Below, one piece after another: positions 7,881-16,634 of a DNA stretch of 64,000 nt. Origin of the DNA: Mesorhizobium ciceri biovar biserrulae WSM1271 (GTDB lineage Bacteria > Pseudomonadota > Alphaproteobacteria > Rhizobiales > Rhizobiaceae); the NCBI RefSeq assembly GCF_000185905.1, contig NC_014923.1, forward strand, positions 5,293,501-5,357,500, written 5' to 3'. How positions within the stretch are numbered: position 1 is the stretch's first letter; each line of letters opens with the position of its first letter. Made by a program: the position numbers and the translations under genes. The notes beneath the pieces are model-generated. The model was not told the DNA's origin and ran no database searches. It was given only the letters and a program-made list of their open reading frames with translations.

Positions 7881-8606
7881 ATGCCGGCAACCACGCTTTC
7901 AAAAACCGCGGCACACGACCCTCGGGTCTTCGATCTCGACCAGTTGTCGCTGCGCGAACTCAACCAGGCGCTGCACAATCTGGCTCCCGGCTCGAACGAA
8001 ACGGCATGGGAAGTGCTGAACCCGAAAGGCAGCCATTCGGTGGCCGTTGGCGTCGACCAGCCTGTTGCCATCGATGTGCGCGGCAGCGTCGGCTATTACT
8101 GCGGCGGCATGAATTCCGGCAGCACCATTACCGTGCATGGCTCGGCAGGGCCTGGAGTCGGCGAGAACATGATGTCGGGCTCGATCACCATCAAAGGCGA
8201 CGCCAGCCAGTATGCCGGCGCCACCGGCAAGGGCGGCCTGCTGGTCATCGAAGGCAACGCCTCGTCGCGCTGCGGCATTTCGATGAAGGGCATCGATATC
8301 GTCGTGCATGGAAATATCGGCCATATGTCGGCCTTCATGGCGCAGTCAGGCAATCTGGTGGTGTTGGGCGATGCCGGCGATGCGCTCGGCGATTCCATCT
8401 ACGAGGCGCGGCTCTTCGTGCGCGGCAAGGTCGACAGCCTCGGCGCCGACTGCATCGCCAAGGAAATGCGGACCGAGCATCTGGAATTGCTGCAGGGCCT
8501 GCTCGACCGCGCCGGCGTCACCGGCGTCAAGCCGTCGGAGTTCAAGCGCTACGGCTCGGCGCGTACCCTCTATAATTTCAATATCGACAACGCCGACGCG
8601 TATTGA
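7881..8606 (+). CDS. mgsB: N-methylglutamate synthase subunit B (GXGXG domain)
   Basis: The 241-residue product is the stand-alone GXGXG domain of glutamate synthase, a right-handed beta helix, visible as repeated G-rich turns (GSVGYYCGGMNSGSTITVHG, then similar units about every 20 residues). It is a structural subunit linking the amidotransferase and FMN synthase subunits. I chose the ATG at 7881 (MPATTLSK) because it lies 4 bp after the mgsA stop. The frame stays open further upstream but inside mgsA. mgsC begins 6 bp after its stop. Confidence 0.92.
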   Translation: MPATTLSKTAAHDPRVFDLDQLSLRELNQALHNLAPGSNETAWEVLNPKGSHSVAVGVDQPVAIDVRGSVGYYCGGMNSGSTITVHGSAGPGVGENMMSGSITIKGDASQYAGATGKGGLLVIEGNASSRCGISMKGIDIVVHGNIGHMSAFMAQSGNLVVLGDAGDALGDSIYEARLFVRGKVDSLGADCIAKEMRTEHLELLQGLLDRAGVTGVKPSEFKRYGSARTLYNFNIDNADAY

Positions 8607-8612
8607 GGCAGC

Positions 8613-9941
8613 ATGACCTACAGGAACCCGCCGACGACGCCGCGCAAATCCGCGACCTTCGACGACTACACGCTTTCCGAGATCCGCCGTGCCGCGGCGA
8701 CCGGCATCTATGACATCCGTGGCGCCGGCGCCAAGCGCAAGCTGCCGCATTTCGACGACCTACTGTTCCTCGGCGCCTCGATCTCGCGTTACCCGCTCGA
8801 AGGCTATCGCGAGCGCTGCGACACATCGGTCGTGCTCGGCTCTCGCCATGCCAAGAAGCCGATCGAGTTGAAGATTCCGATCACCATTGCCGGCATGAGC
8901 TTCGGCTCGCTGTCGGGTCCGGCCAAGGAAGCGCTCGGACGCGGCGCTACCCTGTCGGGCACCTCGACCACGACGGGCGACGGCGGCATGACCGAGGAGG
9001 AGCGCGGCCATTCCAAGCAACTGGTCTATCAATATCTGCCCTCGCGCTACGGCATGAACCTGCGCGATCTGCGCCGCGCCGATGCGATCGAGGTCGTCGT
9101 CGGCCAGGGCGCCAAGCCGGGTGGCGGCGGCATGCTGCTTGGCCAGAAGATTTCGGATCGTGTCGCCGAAATGCGCACGCTGCCGAAAGGCATCGACCAG
9201 CGCTCGGCCTCACGCCACCCCGACTGGACCGGACCCGACGATCTCGAGATCAAGATCCTCGAATTGCGCGAAATCACCGACTGGGAAAAACCGATCTACG
9301 TCAAGGTCGGCGGCGCGCGCCCCTATTATGACACGGCGCTTGCCGTGAAGGCCGGCGCCGATGTCGTTGTCGTCGACGGCATGCAGGGCGGCACCGCCGC
9401 CACCCAGGAAGTGTTCATCGAAAATGTCGGCCAGCCGACGCTTGCCTGCATCAGGCCGGCCGTGCAGGCGCTGCAGGACCTCGGCATGCACCGCAAGGTG
9501 CAGTTGATCGTCTCCGGCGGCATTCGCAACGGCGCCGATGTCGCCAAGGCGCTGGCGCTCGGCGTCGACGCGGTCTCGATCGGCACGGCGGCCCTTGTCG
9601 CGCTCGGCGACAACGATCCGCGCTGGGAGGCGGAGTACAACGAGCTTGGCACCACCGCCGGCGCTTATGACGATTGGCACGAGGGGCGCGACCCCGCCGG
9701 CATCACCACGCAGGATCCGGAACTGATGAAGCGGGTCGATCCGGTGGCTGCCGGGCGCCGGCTGGCGAACTACCTCAAGGTGATGACCCTTGAGGCTCAA
9801 ACGATCGCCCGCGCGTGCGGCAAGAACAGCCTGCACAATCTCGAACCCGAGGACCTGGTCGCGCTGACGATCGAGGCAGCCGCCATGGCCGGCGTGCCGC
9901 TGGCCGGCACCAACTGGATACCGGGGAAGAACGGCTTCTGA
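8613..9941 (+). CDS. mgsC: N-methylglutamate synthase subunit C (FMN-binding glutamate-synthase-like)
   Basis: The 442-residue product corresponds to the FMN-binding synthase domain of glutamate synthase (ITIAGMSFGSLSGPAKEALG, KPGGGGMLLG, DGMQGGTAATQ, SGGIRNGADVAKALALG). It should reductively combine 2-oxoglutarate with methylamine released by MgsA to give N-methylglutamate. Where ordinary GltB has the CxxxxxCxxxxC ligands of its 3Fe-4S cluster before VATQ, this protein has ALGDNDPRWEAEYNELG.. and GITTQ with no Cys; only three Cys remain in the whole chain. The cluster therefore appears absent. The gene is tightly linked to mgsAB. Confidence 0.92.
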   Translation: MTYRNPPTTPRKSATFDDYTLSEIRRAAATGIYDIRGAGAKRKLPHFDDLLFLGASISRYPLEGYRERCDTSVVLGSRHAKKPIELKIPITIAGMSFGSLSGPAKEALGRGATLSGTSTTTGDGGMTEEERGHSKQLVYQYLPSRYGMNLRDLRRADAIEVVVGQGAKPGGGGMLLGQKISDRVAEMRTLPKGIDQRSASRHPDWTGPDDLEIKILELREITDWEKPIYVKVGGARPYYDTALAVKAGADVVVVDGMQGGTAATQEVFIENVGQPTLACIRPAVQALQDLGMHRKVQLIVSGGIRNGADVAKALALGVDAVSIGTAALVALGDNDPRWEAEYNELGTTAGAYDDWHEGRDPAGITTQDPELMKRVDPVAAGRRLANYLKVMTLEAQTIARACGKNSLHNLEPEDLVALTIEAAAMAGVPLAGTNWIPGKNGF

Positions 9942-10002
9942 TCAACGAAGGGCCGATTCCCGCATACTCGGGAACAACAATCGATAAAAATGGGGAACTA
10001 CC

Positions 10003-11310
10003 GTGACAACTGATCTTGCTGAATTCGCAAGGGCGAAAAACGTCAAATATTTCATGATTTCCTACACTGACCTGTTCAGTGGCCAGCGTGCCAAGCTGGT
10101 GCCGGCGCAGGCGATATCAGACATGCAGAAGGACGGCGCCGGCTTTGCCGGTTTCGCCACATGGCTGGACCTGACGCCGGCGCATCCCGACATGCTTGCG
10201 GTGCCGGATCCGGATTCGGTGATCCAGCTGCCGTGGAAGCCTGAGGTTGCCTGGGTCGCGGCCAACTGCATCATGGACGACAAGGAGGTCGACCAGGCGC
10301 CGCGCAACACACTGAAGCGGCTGATCGCGGAAGCCGCCAGCGACGGCATGCATGTCAAGACCGGCGTCGAGGCCGAGTTCTTCCTGATCTCGCCTGACGG
10401 CAAGACGATCTCCGACGAATACGACACGGCCTCAAAACCCTGCTACGACCAGCAAGCGGTGATGCGCCGCTACGACGTCATCGCCGAGATCTGCGACCAC
10501 ATGCTGGCGCTCGGCTGGGGCGCCTATCAGAACGACCATGAGGACGCCAACGGCCAGTTCGAGATGAACTGGGCCTTCGACGACGCGCTGGCCACCGCCG
10601 ACAAGCACTCGTTCTTCAAATTCATGGTCAAGTCGATCGCGGAAAAGCATGGCCTGCGCGCGACCTTCATGCCGAAGCCCTTCCAGGGCCTGACCGGCAA
10701 TGGCTGCCATGCGCATATCTCGGTCTGGGACAAGGCCGGCAAGACCAACGTCTTCGCCGACAATTCGATGGAGCTCGGCCTGTCGGCCAAGGGCAGGAAT
10801 TTCCTCGGCGGCATCATGAAACATGCCTCCGCACTGGCCGCGATCACCAACCCGACGGTGAATTCCTACAAGCGCATCAACGCGCCGCGCACCATTTCGG
10901 GCGCGACCTGGGCACCGAACACGGTGACCTGGACCGGCAACAACCGCACCCACATGGTGCGGGTGCCCGGCCCCGGCCGCTTCGAGCTGCGGCTGCCGGA
11001 TGGCGCCGCCAATCCCTATCTCCTGCAAGCGGTCATCATCGCCGCCGGCCTCGACGGCATTCGCTCGAAGGCCGATCCTGGCAAGCGCTACGACATCGAC
11101 ATGTACCAGCATGGCCATACGGTAAAGGGCGCGCCAAAACTGCCGCTCAACCTGCTTGACGCCTTGCGCGAGTTCGACAAGGACAAATCGCTCAAGGCGG
11201 CGCTGGGTGAGGAATTCTCGTCGGCCTACCTAAAGCTGAAGCACCAGGAATGGAATTCCTATGCTTCGCACTTCACGCAATGGGAGCGCGACCACACGCT
11301 GGATATTTGA
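10003..11310 (+). CDS. gmaS: Gamma-glutamylmethylamide synthetase (glutamine synthetase family)
   Basis: The 435-residue product is a glutamine-synthetase-fold enzyme with a catalytic KTGVEAEFFL segment, an NDHEDANGQFEMNW block, ATFMPKPFQGLTGNGCHAH for ATP/glutamate binding and RVPGPGRFELRLPDGAANPYL. GmaS couples methylamine to glutamate with ATP to make gamma-glutamylmethylamide, the substrate of MgsABC. The length fits GmaS rather than ordinary GlnA (about 470). It starts with GTG after a GGGGAAC ribosome-binding site, 61 bp after mgsC. Identity is supported mainly by the surrounding mgs and mgd genes. Confidence 0.9.
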   Translation: MTTDLAEFARAKNVKYFMISYTDLFSGQRAKLVPAQAISDMQKDGAGFAGFATWLDLTPAHPDMLAVPDPDSVIQLPWKPEVAWVAANCIMDDKEVDQAPRNTLKRLIAEAASDGMHVKTGVEAEFFLISPDGKTISDEYDTASKPCYDQQAVMRRYDVIAEICDHMLALGWGAYQNDHEDANGQFEMNWAFDDALATADKHSFFKFMVKSIAEKHGLRATFMPKPFQGLTGNGCHAHISVWDKAGKTNVFADNSMELGLSAKGRNFLGGIMKHASALAAITNPTVNSYKRINAPRTISGATWAPNTVTWTGNNRTHMVRVPGPGRFELRLPDGAANPYLLQAVIIAAGLDGIRSKADPGKRYDIDMYQHGHTVKGAPKLPLNLLDALREFDKDKSLKAALGEEFSSAYLKLKHQEWNSYASHFTQWERDHTLDI

Positions 11311-11346
11311 CCACCAGCGCGACGCGAGCGACCTCGGAATGAACTG

Positions 11347-12600
11347 ATGAAATATTCGATCTTCTCGCTCGCTCGTGCCGCCCTGTCCGGCCACAAGAAC
11401 TGGCAGCGCACCTGGCGCGACGCCACGCCGAAGGATCGCTACGACGTGGTGATCATCGGCGGCGGTGGGCACGGGCTGGCCACCGCCTGGTTCCTCGCCA
11501 GCGAGTACGGCATCAAGAATGTCGCCGTGCTCGAAAAAGGCTGGATCGGCTCCGGCAATGCCGGCCGCAACACCACCATCATCCGCTCCAATTACGGTCT
11601 GCCCGGCAACACCGGCTTCTACGAATTGTCGATGAAGCTGTGGGAGCGGATGGAGCAGGACCTCAACTACAATGCGATGGTCAGCCAGCGCGGCGTCATC
11701 AACCTCTACCATTCCGATGCGCAGCGCGACGCCTATGCGCGGCGCGGCAACACTATGCGCATCAACGGCATCGACGCCGAACTGCTCGACCTCGCTGCCG
11801 TCAGGAAGATGATCCCGTTCCTGAACTTCGACAATGCGCGCTTTCCCGTGCAAGGCGGGCTGTTGCAGCGGCGCGGCGGCACGGCGCGGCACGATGCGGT
11901 GGTCTGGGGCTATGCGCATGCGGCGAGCGAACTCGGCGTCGACATCATCCAGAATTGCGAAGTCACCGGCTTTGTCAGAGACGCCAATGGCAAGGTGACC
12001 GGCGTCGAGACGTCGCGCGGCAAGATCGGCGCCGGAAAGGTTGGCATGGCGGTCGCCGGCTCCTCGTCGCGCGTCGCGGCAATGGCCGGCCTGCGCCTGC
12101 CGATCGAGAGCCATGTGCTGCAGGCCTTCGTCTCCGAGGCGATCAAGCCGCTCATCCCGGGCGTCATGACCTTCGGCGCCGGCCATTTCTACGTCAGCCA
12201 GTCCGACAAGGGCGGCCTCGTCTTCGGCGGCGATATAGACGGCTACAATTCCTACGCCCAGCGCGGCAACATGCCTGTGATGGAAGACGTCTGCGAGGGC
12301 GGCATGGCGCTGATGCCGATGATCGGCCGCGTGCGCCTGCTGCGCCAGTGGGGCGGCATCATGGACATGTCGATGGACGGTTCACCGATCATCGACAAGA
12401 CGCCCGTCGACGGGCTCTATCTCAACGCGGGCTGGTGCTATGGCGGCTTCAAGGCGACGCCAGGGTCCGGTTTTGTCTTTGCGCACCTCCTGGCTCGCGA
12501 CGAGTCGCATGAAGAAGCGGCACGGTTCCGCCTAGACCGGTTCCGAACTGGCGCCATGATCGACGAAAAGGGCCAGGGCGCCCAACCGAACCTGCATTGA
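11347..12600 (+). CDS. mgdA: N-methylglutamate dehydrogenase subunit A (sarcosine oxidase beta-like)
   Basis: The 417-residue product matches the beta subunit of heterotetrameric sarcosine oxidase. It has an N-terminal Rossmann FAD motif (DVVIIGGGGHGLATAWFLA, about residues 35-53), the EKGWIGSGNAGRNTTIIRSN segment, a GGTARHD block holding the His that covalently binds FMN in SoxB, and a C-terminal NAGWCYGGFKATPGSG. It carries the active site that oxidises the N-methyl group of N-methylglutamate. It heads the four-gene mgd unit, 36 bp after gmaS, and is followed 16 bp later by mgdB. Confidence 0.92.
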   Translation: MKYSIFSLARAALSGHKNWQRTWRDATPKDRYDVVIIGGGGHGLATAWFLASEYGIKNVAVLEKGWIGSGNAGRNTTIIRSNYGLPGNTGFYELSMKLWERMEQDLNYNAMVSQRGVINLYHSDAQRDAYARRGNTMRINGIDAELLDLAAVRKMIPFLNFDNARFPVQGGLLQRRGGTARHDAVVWGYAHAASELGVDIIQNCEVTGFVRDANGKVTGVETSRGKIGAGKVGMAVAGSSSRVAAMAGLRLPIESHVLQAFVSEAIKPLIPGVMTFGAGHFYVSQSDKGGLVFGGDIDGYNSYAQRGNMPVMEDVCEGGMALMPMIGRVRLLRQWGGIMDMSMDGSPIIDKTPVDGLYLNAGWCYGGFKATPGSGFVFAHLLARDESHEEAARFRLDRFRTGAMIDEKGQGAQPNLH

Positions 12601-12616
12601 AGGCGGTTTAGAAGAA

Positions 12617-12892
12617 ATGCGCATTGCCTGTTCTTTCTGCGGTGAACGCGAACTCGGCGAGTTCACCTATCTCGGCGACGCCAAGCCGGTGCGGCCCGAG
12701 GCCGGCGCCTCGGAAGACGAGGTCTTCGACTATGTCTATCTGCGCGACAATGTCGCCGGCGCGACCAGCGAATATTGGTACCATGGCGGTGGTTGCCGGG
12801 CTTGGCTGAAGGTCACCCGCAACACGCTGACGCACGAGATTTCCTCCATCGAACCGGCGGCTGGTGCCGGCGCTGCGAAGGTTGGTGCGTGA
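12617..12892 (+). CDS. mgdB: N-methylglutamate dehydrogenase subunit B (sarcosine oxidase delta-like)
   Basis: The 91-residue product matches the small delta subunit of sarcosine oxidase. Cys5, Cys8, His56 and Cys60 form the expected CxxC...HxxxC zinc site, and the YWYHGGGCR block is typical. It is a structural subunit of the dehydrogenase. Its stop overlaps the mgdC start (the A of TGA is the A of ATG), which implies coupled translation. The C-terminal Ala/Gly-rich tail is variable in the family. Confidence 0.92.
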   Translation: MRIACSFCGERELGEFTYLGDAKPVRPEAGASEDEVFDYVYLRDNVAGATSEYWYHGGGCRAWLKVTRNTLTHEISSIEPAAGAGAAKVGA

Positions 12893-15873
12893 TGGCCGGC
12901 GCGCAGACACACCGGCTCGGCAATGGCGGGCTTGTCGACCGCTCGGCACCGCTGAACTTCCGTTTCGACGGCAAGGCTTTCTCCGGCTTCCAGGGCGACA
13001 CGCTCGCCTCGGCGCTGATCGCCAACGGCGTCAAGCTGGTCGGCCGCTCATTCAAATACCATCGCCCGCGCGGCATCCTGACTGCGGGCTCGGAAGAACC
13101 CAATGCGCTGGTTGAGCTGCGCACCGGGGCACGGCGCGAGCCGAACACCAAGGCGACGACGGCCGAACTCTATGACGGGCTCGAGGCCGCCAGCCAGAAC
13201 CGTTGGCCGTCGCTACGCCACGACGTGATGTCGGTCAACCAGCTGTTCGCGCCGATCTTCGTTGCCGGCTTCTACTACAAGACATTCATGTGGCCGGCGA
13301 AGTTCTGGGAAGCGATCTATGAGCCGGCGATCCGCCGCGCCGCAGGCCTTGGCCGTGCCGCCGGCATCGCCGATCCCGACCATTACGACAAGGCATGGGC
13401 GCATTGCGATGTGCTGATCGCCGGCTCCGGCCCGGCTGGCCTGGCCGCGGCGTTGGCAGCCGGCCGCGCAGGCGCCCGCGTCATCCTGTGCGAGGAGGAT
13501 TTTGTCCTCGGCGGCCGTCTGCTGTCGGATGGCGGAATGATCGACGGCGAACCTGCGGCCGAGTGGATCTCGCGGACGCTGGCTGAACTGGCTGGTATGC
13601 CCGACGTCCGCGTCATGACCCGCACGACGCTGTTCGGCGTCTACGATGGCGGCACCTATGGCGCCATTGAGCGGGTCAACGACCATTTGCCCTCGCCGCC
13701 CGAGCACCAGGTGCGCCAGCGCCTGTGGCGGATCGTGGCGAAGCGCTGCGTCGTGGCAGCCGGCGCCATCGAACGGCCGATCGTCTTTGCCGGCAACGAC
13801 ACGCCCGGCGTGATGATGGCCTCCGCCATGCGCACCTATGTCGCGCGCTACGCCGCTACACCGGCAAAGCGGATCGCACTTTTCACCAACAATGAGGACG
13901 GCTGGCGCACCGTCGAGACGGCGCTCGGTGCCGGCCTGCAGATAGCGGCGGTCATCGATGCACGGCCCGAAATATCGCCGGCGCATCGTTCGCTGGCCTC
14001 GAAGGGCGGCTTCCCGGTGCTGCACGGTTCCGTCAGCGGCGTCGACGGCGGCAAGGATGGCGTCAGGAAAATCGCGGTGTCGCTGACCGGCGGCGCGCGC
14101 GCCGAGGTCGAAGCGGACGGGCTCGCCGTTTCCGGCGGCTGGAACCCGGCGGTCGGGCTGACCTCCTATCATCGCGGCCGGCCGAAATGGCGCAGCGACA
14201 TCTCCGCCTTCGTGCCCGACGGCGCGCCTCCAGGCATGGTCGCCGCGGGTGCCGCCAATGGCGATTTCGGCCTCGGCGCCTGCCTCAGTCAAGGCTTTGC
14301 CGCCGGCGCGGCAGCCGCCCATGATGCCGGCCGGACCGGCAATGCGGGATCGGCGCCTGTCGCCGACGACGAGGTTTTCTCGCTCACCCCGCTCTGGCAT
14401 GTCGCGGGCAAGGGAAAAGCCTTTGTCGATTACCAGCACGATGTCACCGCTTCCGACATCGAACTGGCGCAGCGCGAAGGTTTTGAATCGGTCGAGCACC
14501 TGAAGCGCTACACGACGCTCGGCATGGCGACCGACCAGGGCAAGACCTCGAATGTCGCCGGCCTCGCCATCATGGCTGCGGTCAGCGGCCGTTCGATCCC
14601 CGAGACCGGGACAACGATCTACCGGCCGCCTTACGTGCCCGTCGCCATCGGCGCCTTCGCCGGCCATCACCGCGACGGGACTTTTCATGCGACGCGGCTG
14701 ACGCCGTCGCATCACTGGGCCGTGGAACAAGGTGCTGTCTTCGTCGACACCGGTCTTTGGAAACGGGCGCAGTGGTACCCCCGCGCGGGCGAGAAGGACT
14801 GGCTGGAATCGGTGACGCGCGAGGTCAAGGCGGTGCGCTCAGGCGTCGGATTCTGCGATGTCTCGACGCTCGGCAAGATCGACGTGCACGGTCCGGATGC
14901 CGGCGCCTTCCTCGACCGCGTCTACATCAACACCTTCTCCAATCTTGCCGTGGGAAAAGCGCGCTACGGTCTGATGCTGCGCGAGGACGGCATCGTCTAT
15001 GACGACGGCACCACGTCGCGGCTGGCCGAAGACCACTATTTTCTCACCACCACCACGGCCAAGGCCGGTCTGGTGATGCAGCATCTCGAATTCTGCCGCC
15101 AGGTGCTGTTCCCGGAGCTCGACGTGCAGCTCACTTCCGTCTCCGACCAGTGGGCGCAGTTCTCGATCGCCGGACCGAGCGCGCGGGAGTTGCTGAAACA
15201 GATCGTTGATGAGTCCGAGGACCTTTCCAACGAAGGCTTTCCGTTCATGGGCGCGCGCGAAGTGACATTGCGCGGCGGCCTCAAGGCGCGGCTGTTTCGC
15301 ATCTCGTTCTCCGGCGAAATGGCCTTCGAGATCTCGGTACCGGCACGCTTCGGCGATGCGATGGCGCGCAATCTGATGCTGGCCGGCGCGCCATTCGGCG
15401 TGACGCCTTACGGCACCGAGGCGCTCGGCGTCATGCGCGTCGAAAAGGGCCACATCGCCGGACCGGAACTGAGCGGCACGACGACAGCGGCCGATCTTGG
15501 TCTGGGCAAGATGATGTCGACCAAGAAAGACTATATCGGCCGCGTCATGGCCGGACGCGAGGCGCTGGTAGCCCCAGATCGCCAGGTCGTCGTCGGCATC
15601 AAGCCGACGGACGAGACACGCCGGTTGCGCTCCGGCGCACACATCATCCCGAAGGGGCAGACGCCCGGCCCCGGCAACGACCAGGGCTATGTCACCTCGG
15701 TCTGCTTCTCGCCGACGTTGAATCAGTGGATCGGGCTCGCGCTTGTCGAACGCGGCCGCGAACGCATCGGCGAGATCGTGCACGCGCATGATCCATTGCG
15801 CGGCGAAGACTATGACGTCGAACTCTGCAATCCCGTCTTCTACGACCCGGATGGAGGGCGCCAGCGTGGTTGA
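12892..15873 (+). CDS. mgdC: N-methylglutamate dehydrogenase subunit C (sarcosine oxidase alpha-like)
   Basis: The 993-residue product matches sarcosine oxidase alpha. It has an N-terminal ferredoxin-like domain (DTLASALIANG, RGILTAGSEEPN, without cluster Cys), a nucleotide-binding domain (DVLIAGSGPAGLAAALAAGR, about residues 173-192), a second Rossmann region, and a C-terminal GcvT-like folate domain from about residue 600 (FCDVSTLGKIDVHGPDAGAF onward). The folate domain should receive the methylene group from the beta subunit as methylene-THF. The ATG at 12892 overlaps the mgdB stop; the frame is open upstream but only within mgdB. Its 3' end overlaps mgdD by 8 bp. Confidence 0.92.
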   Translation: MAGAQTHRLGNGGLVDRSAPLNFRFDGKAFSGFQGDTLASALIANGVKLVGRSFKYHRPRGILTAGSEEPNALVELRTGARREPNTKATTAELYDGLEAASQNRWPSLRHDVMSVNQLFAPIFVAGFYYKTFMWPAKFWEAIYEPAIRRAAGLGRAAGIADPDHYDKAWAHCDVLIAGSGPAGLAAALAAGRAGARVILCEEDFVLGGRLLSDGGMIDGEPAAEWISRTLAELAGMPDVRVMTRTTLFGVYDGGTYGAIERVNDHLPSPPEHQVRQRLWRIVAKRCVVAAGAIERPIVFAGNDTPGVMMASAMRTYVARYAATPAKRIALFTNNEDGWRTVETALGAGLQIAAVIDARPEISPAHRSLASKGGFPVLHGSVSGVDGGKDGVRKIAVSLTGGARAEVEADGLAVSGGWNPAVGLTSYHRGRPKWRSDISAFVPDGAPPGMVAAGAANGDFGLGACLSQGFAAGAAAAHDAGRTGNAGSAPVADDEVFSLTPLWHVAGKGKAFVDYQHDVTASDIELAQREGFESVEHLKRYTTLGMATDQGKTSNVAGLAIMAAVSGRSIPETGTTIYRPPYVPVAIGAFAGHHRDGTFHATRLTPSHHWAVEQGAVFVDTGLWKRAQWYPRAGEKDWLESVTREVKAVRSGVGFCDVSTLGKIDVHGPDAGAFLDRVYINTFSNLAVGKARYGLMLREDGIVYDDGTTSRLAEDHYFLTTTTAKAGLVMQHLEFCRQVLFPELDVQLTSVSDQWAQFSIAGPSARELLKQIVDESEDLSNEGFPFMGAREVTLRGGLKARLFRISFSGEMAFEISVPARFGDAMARNLMLAGAPFGVTPYGTEALGVMRVEKGHIAGPELSGTTTAADLGLGKMMSTKKDYIGRVMAGREALVAPDRQVVVGIKPTDETRRLRSGAHIIPKGQTPGPGNDQGYVTSVCFSPTLNQWIGLALVERGRERIGEIVHAHDPLRGEDYDVELCNPVFYDPDGGRQRG

Positions 15874-16489
15874 GTTTTCCTGGGTTTCTCGCAGCCCACT
15901 CGAGCATGCGCTTGTCACCGGTACAGATGGCGCACGCGGTATCGAGGCCGGCATCTCGCTGACCGAGATCCGCAATTTTGATCTGATCCAGGTGATGGCG
16001 CGGCGCGGCCAGGCGGCCGAGCTGGGACAAGCCGCCAAGGCTCGGTTTGGTGTTGCTGTCCCTGATGCGCCGAAGGCGGTGCGGACTTCGGACGCAACGC
16101 TGATCTGGTCGGGACCGGACCAGTTCTTCGTGCTGTCGAAGGGCGGCAAGCACACGATGCAGACGCTGGAGCCCGCATTGTCCGGCTCGCTGTCGGACCA
16201 GTCGCATGCGCGGGTTCTGGTCAGCATCTCCGGCGCCAAGGCGCGGACAATGCTGGCGAAACTGTCGTCGATCGATTTGCATCCCGATGCGTTTCCGGTT
16301 GGCGCCGCCGCCGCGACGTCGATGGATCACACCAGCGTCACGCTCTGGCGCGGCGGTGATCGGACGGATGGGCAGGCGGTGTTCAACGTTCTGATGTTTG
16401 CGACGTTTGCCGAGAGCCTTTGGCATACGATGCTGGATTCGGGCGCGGAGTACGGCGTCGACATCAACCATACAGAGAGACTGGCTTAG
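15866..16489 (+). CDS. mgdD: N-methylglutamate dehydrogenase subunit D (sarcosine oxidase gamma-like)
   Basis: The 207-residue product matches the gamma subunit of sarcosine oxidase: SPLEHALVTG near the start, the WSGPDQFFVLS block, and DLHPDAFPVGAAAATSMDHTSVTLWR. It is a structural subunit. I chose the GTG at 15866, which has a GGAGGG ribosome-binding site at 15853-15858 and overlaps mgdC by 8 bp. An in-frame ATG at 15851 would lack a proper site. It is the last gene of the mgdABCD unit. Confidence 0.9.
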   Translation: MVEFSWVSRSPLEHALVTGTDGARGIEAGISLTEIRNFDLIQVMARRGQAAELGQAAKARFGVAVPDAPKAVRTSDATLIWSGPDQFFVLSKGGKHTMQTLEPALSGSLSDQSHARVLVSISGAKARTMLAKLSSIDLHPDAFPVGAAAATSMDHTSVTLWRGGDRTDGQAVFNVLMFATFAESLWHTMLDSGAEYGVDINHTERLA

Positions 16490-16504
16490 CCTTGGCTCGT
16501 CTTC

Positions 16505-16527
16505 CCTTCTCCCACAAGGGGAGAAGG
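16505..16527. repeat. Short palindromic intergenic repeat (CCTTCTCCC hairpin)
   Basis: CCTTCTCCC and GGGAGAAGG form a 9-bp stem with a short loop in the 145-bp gap after mgdD. This motif recurs between genes in many rhizobia (from memory). It could act as a weak terminator after mgdABCD, but there is no T-run. Confidence 0.55.
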
Positions 16528-16634
16528 TAAAGCGCGCGCCACCTCCGCCTTGCCAAACCCAACCGCACTGCTATTCTTGCTGCTAAAATAATTTCACGCA
16601 CAGGCAAACTTGTTTCTCGAACCGCAAGGCTGAG

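Noticed and set aside
13213..14730. Minus-strand frame of about 500 codons within mgdC
   Set aside because: mgdC is clearly coding on the plus strand; the frame is a GC-driven shadow.
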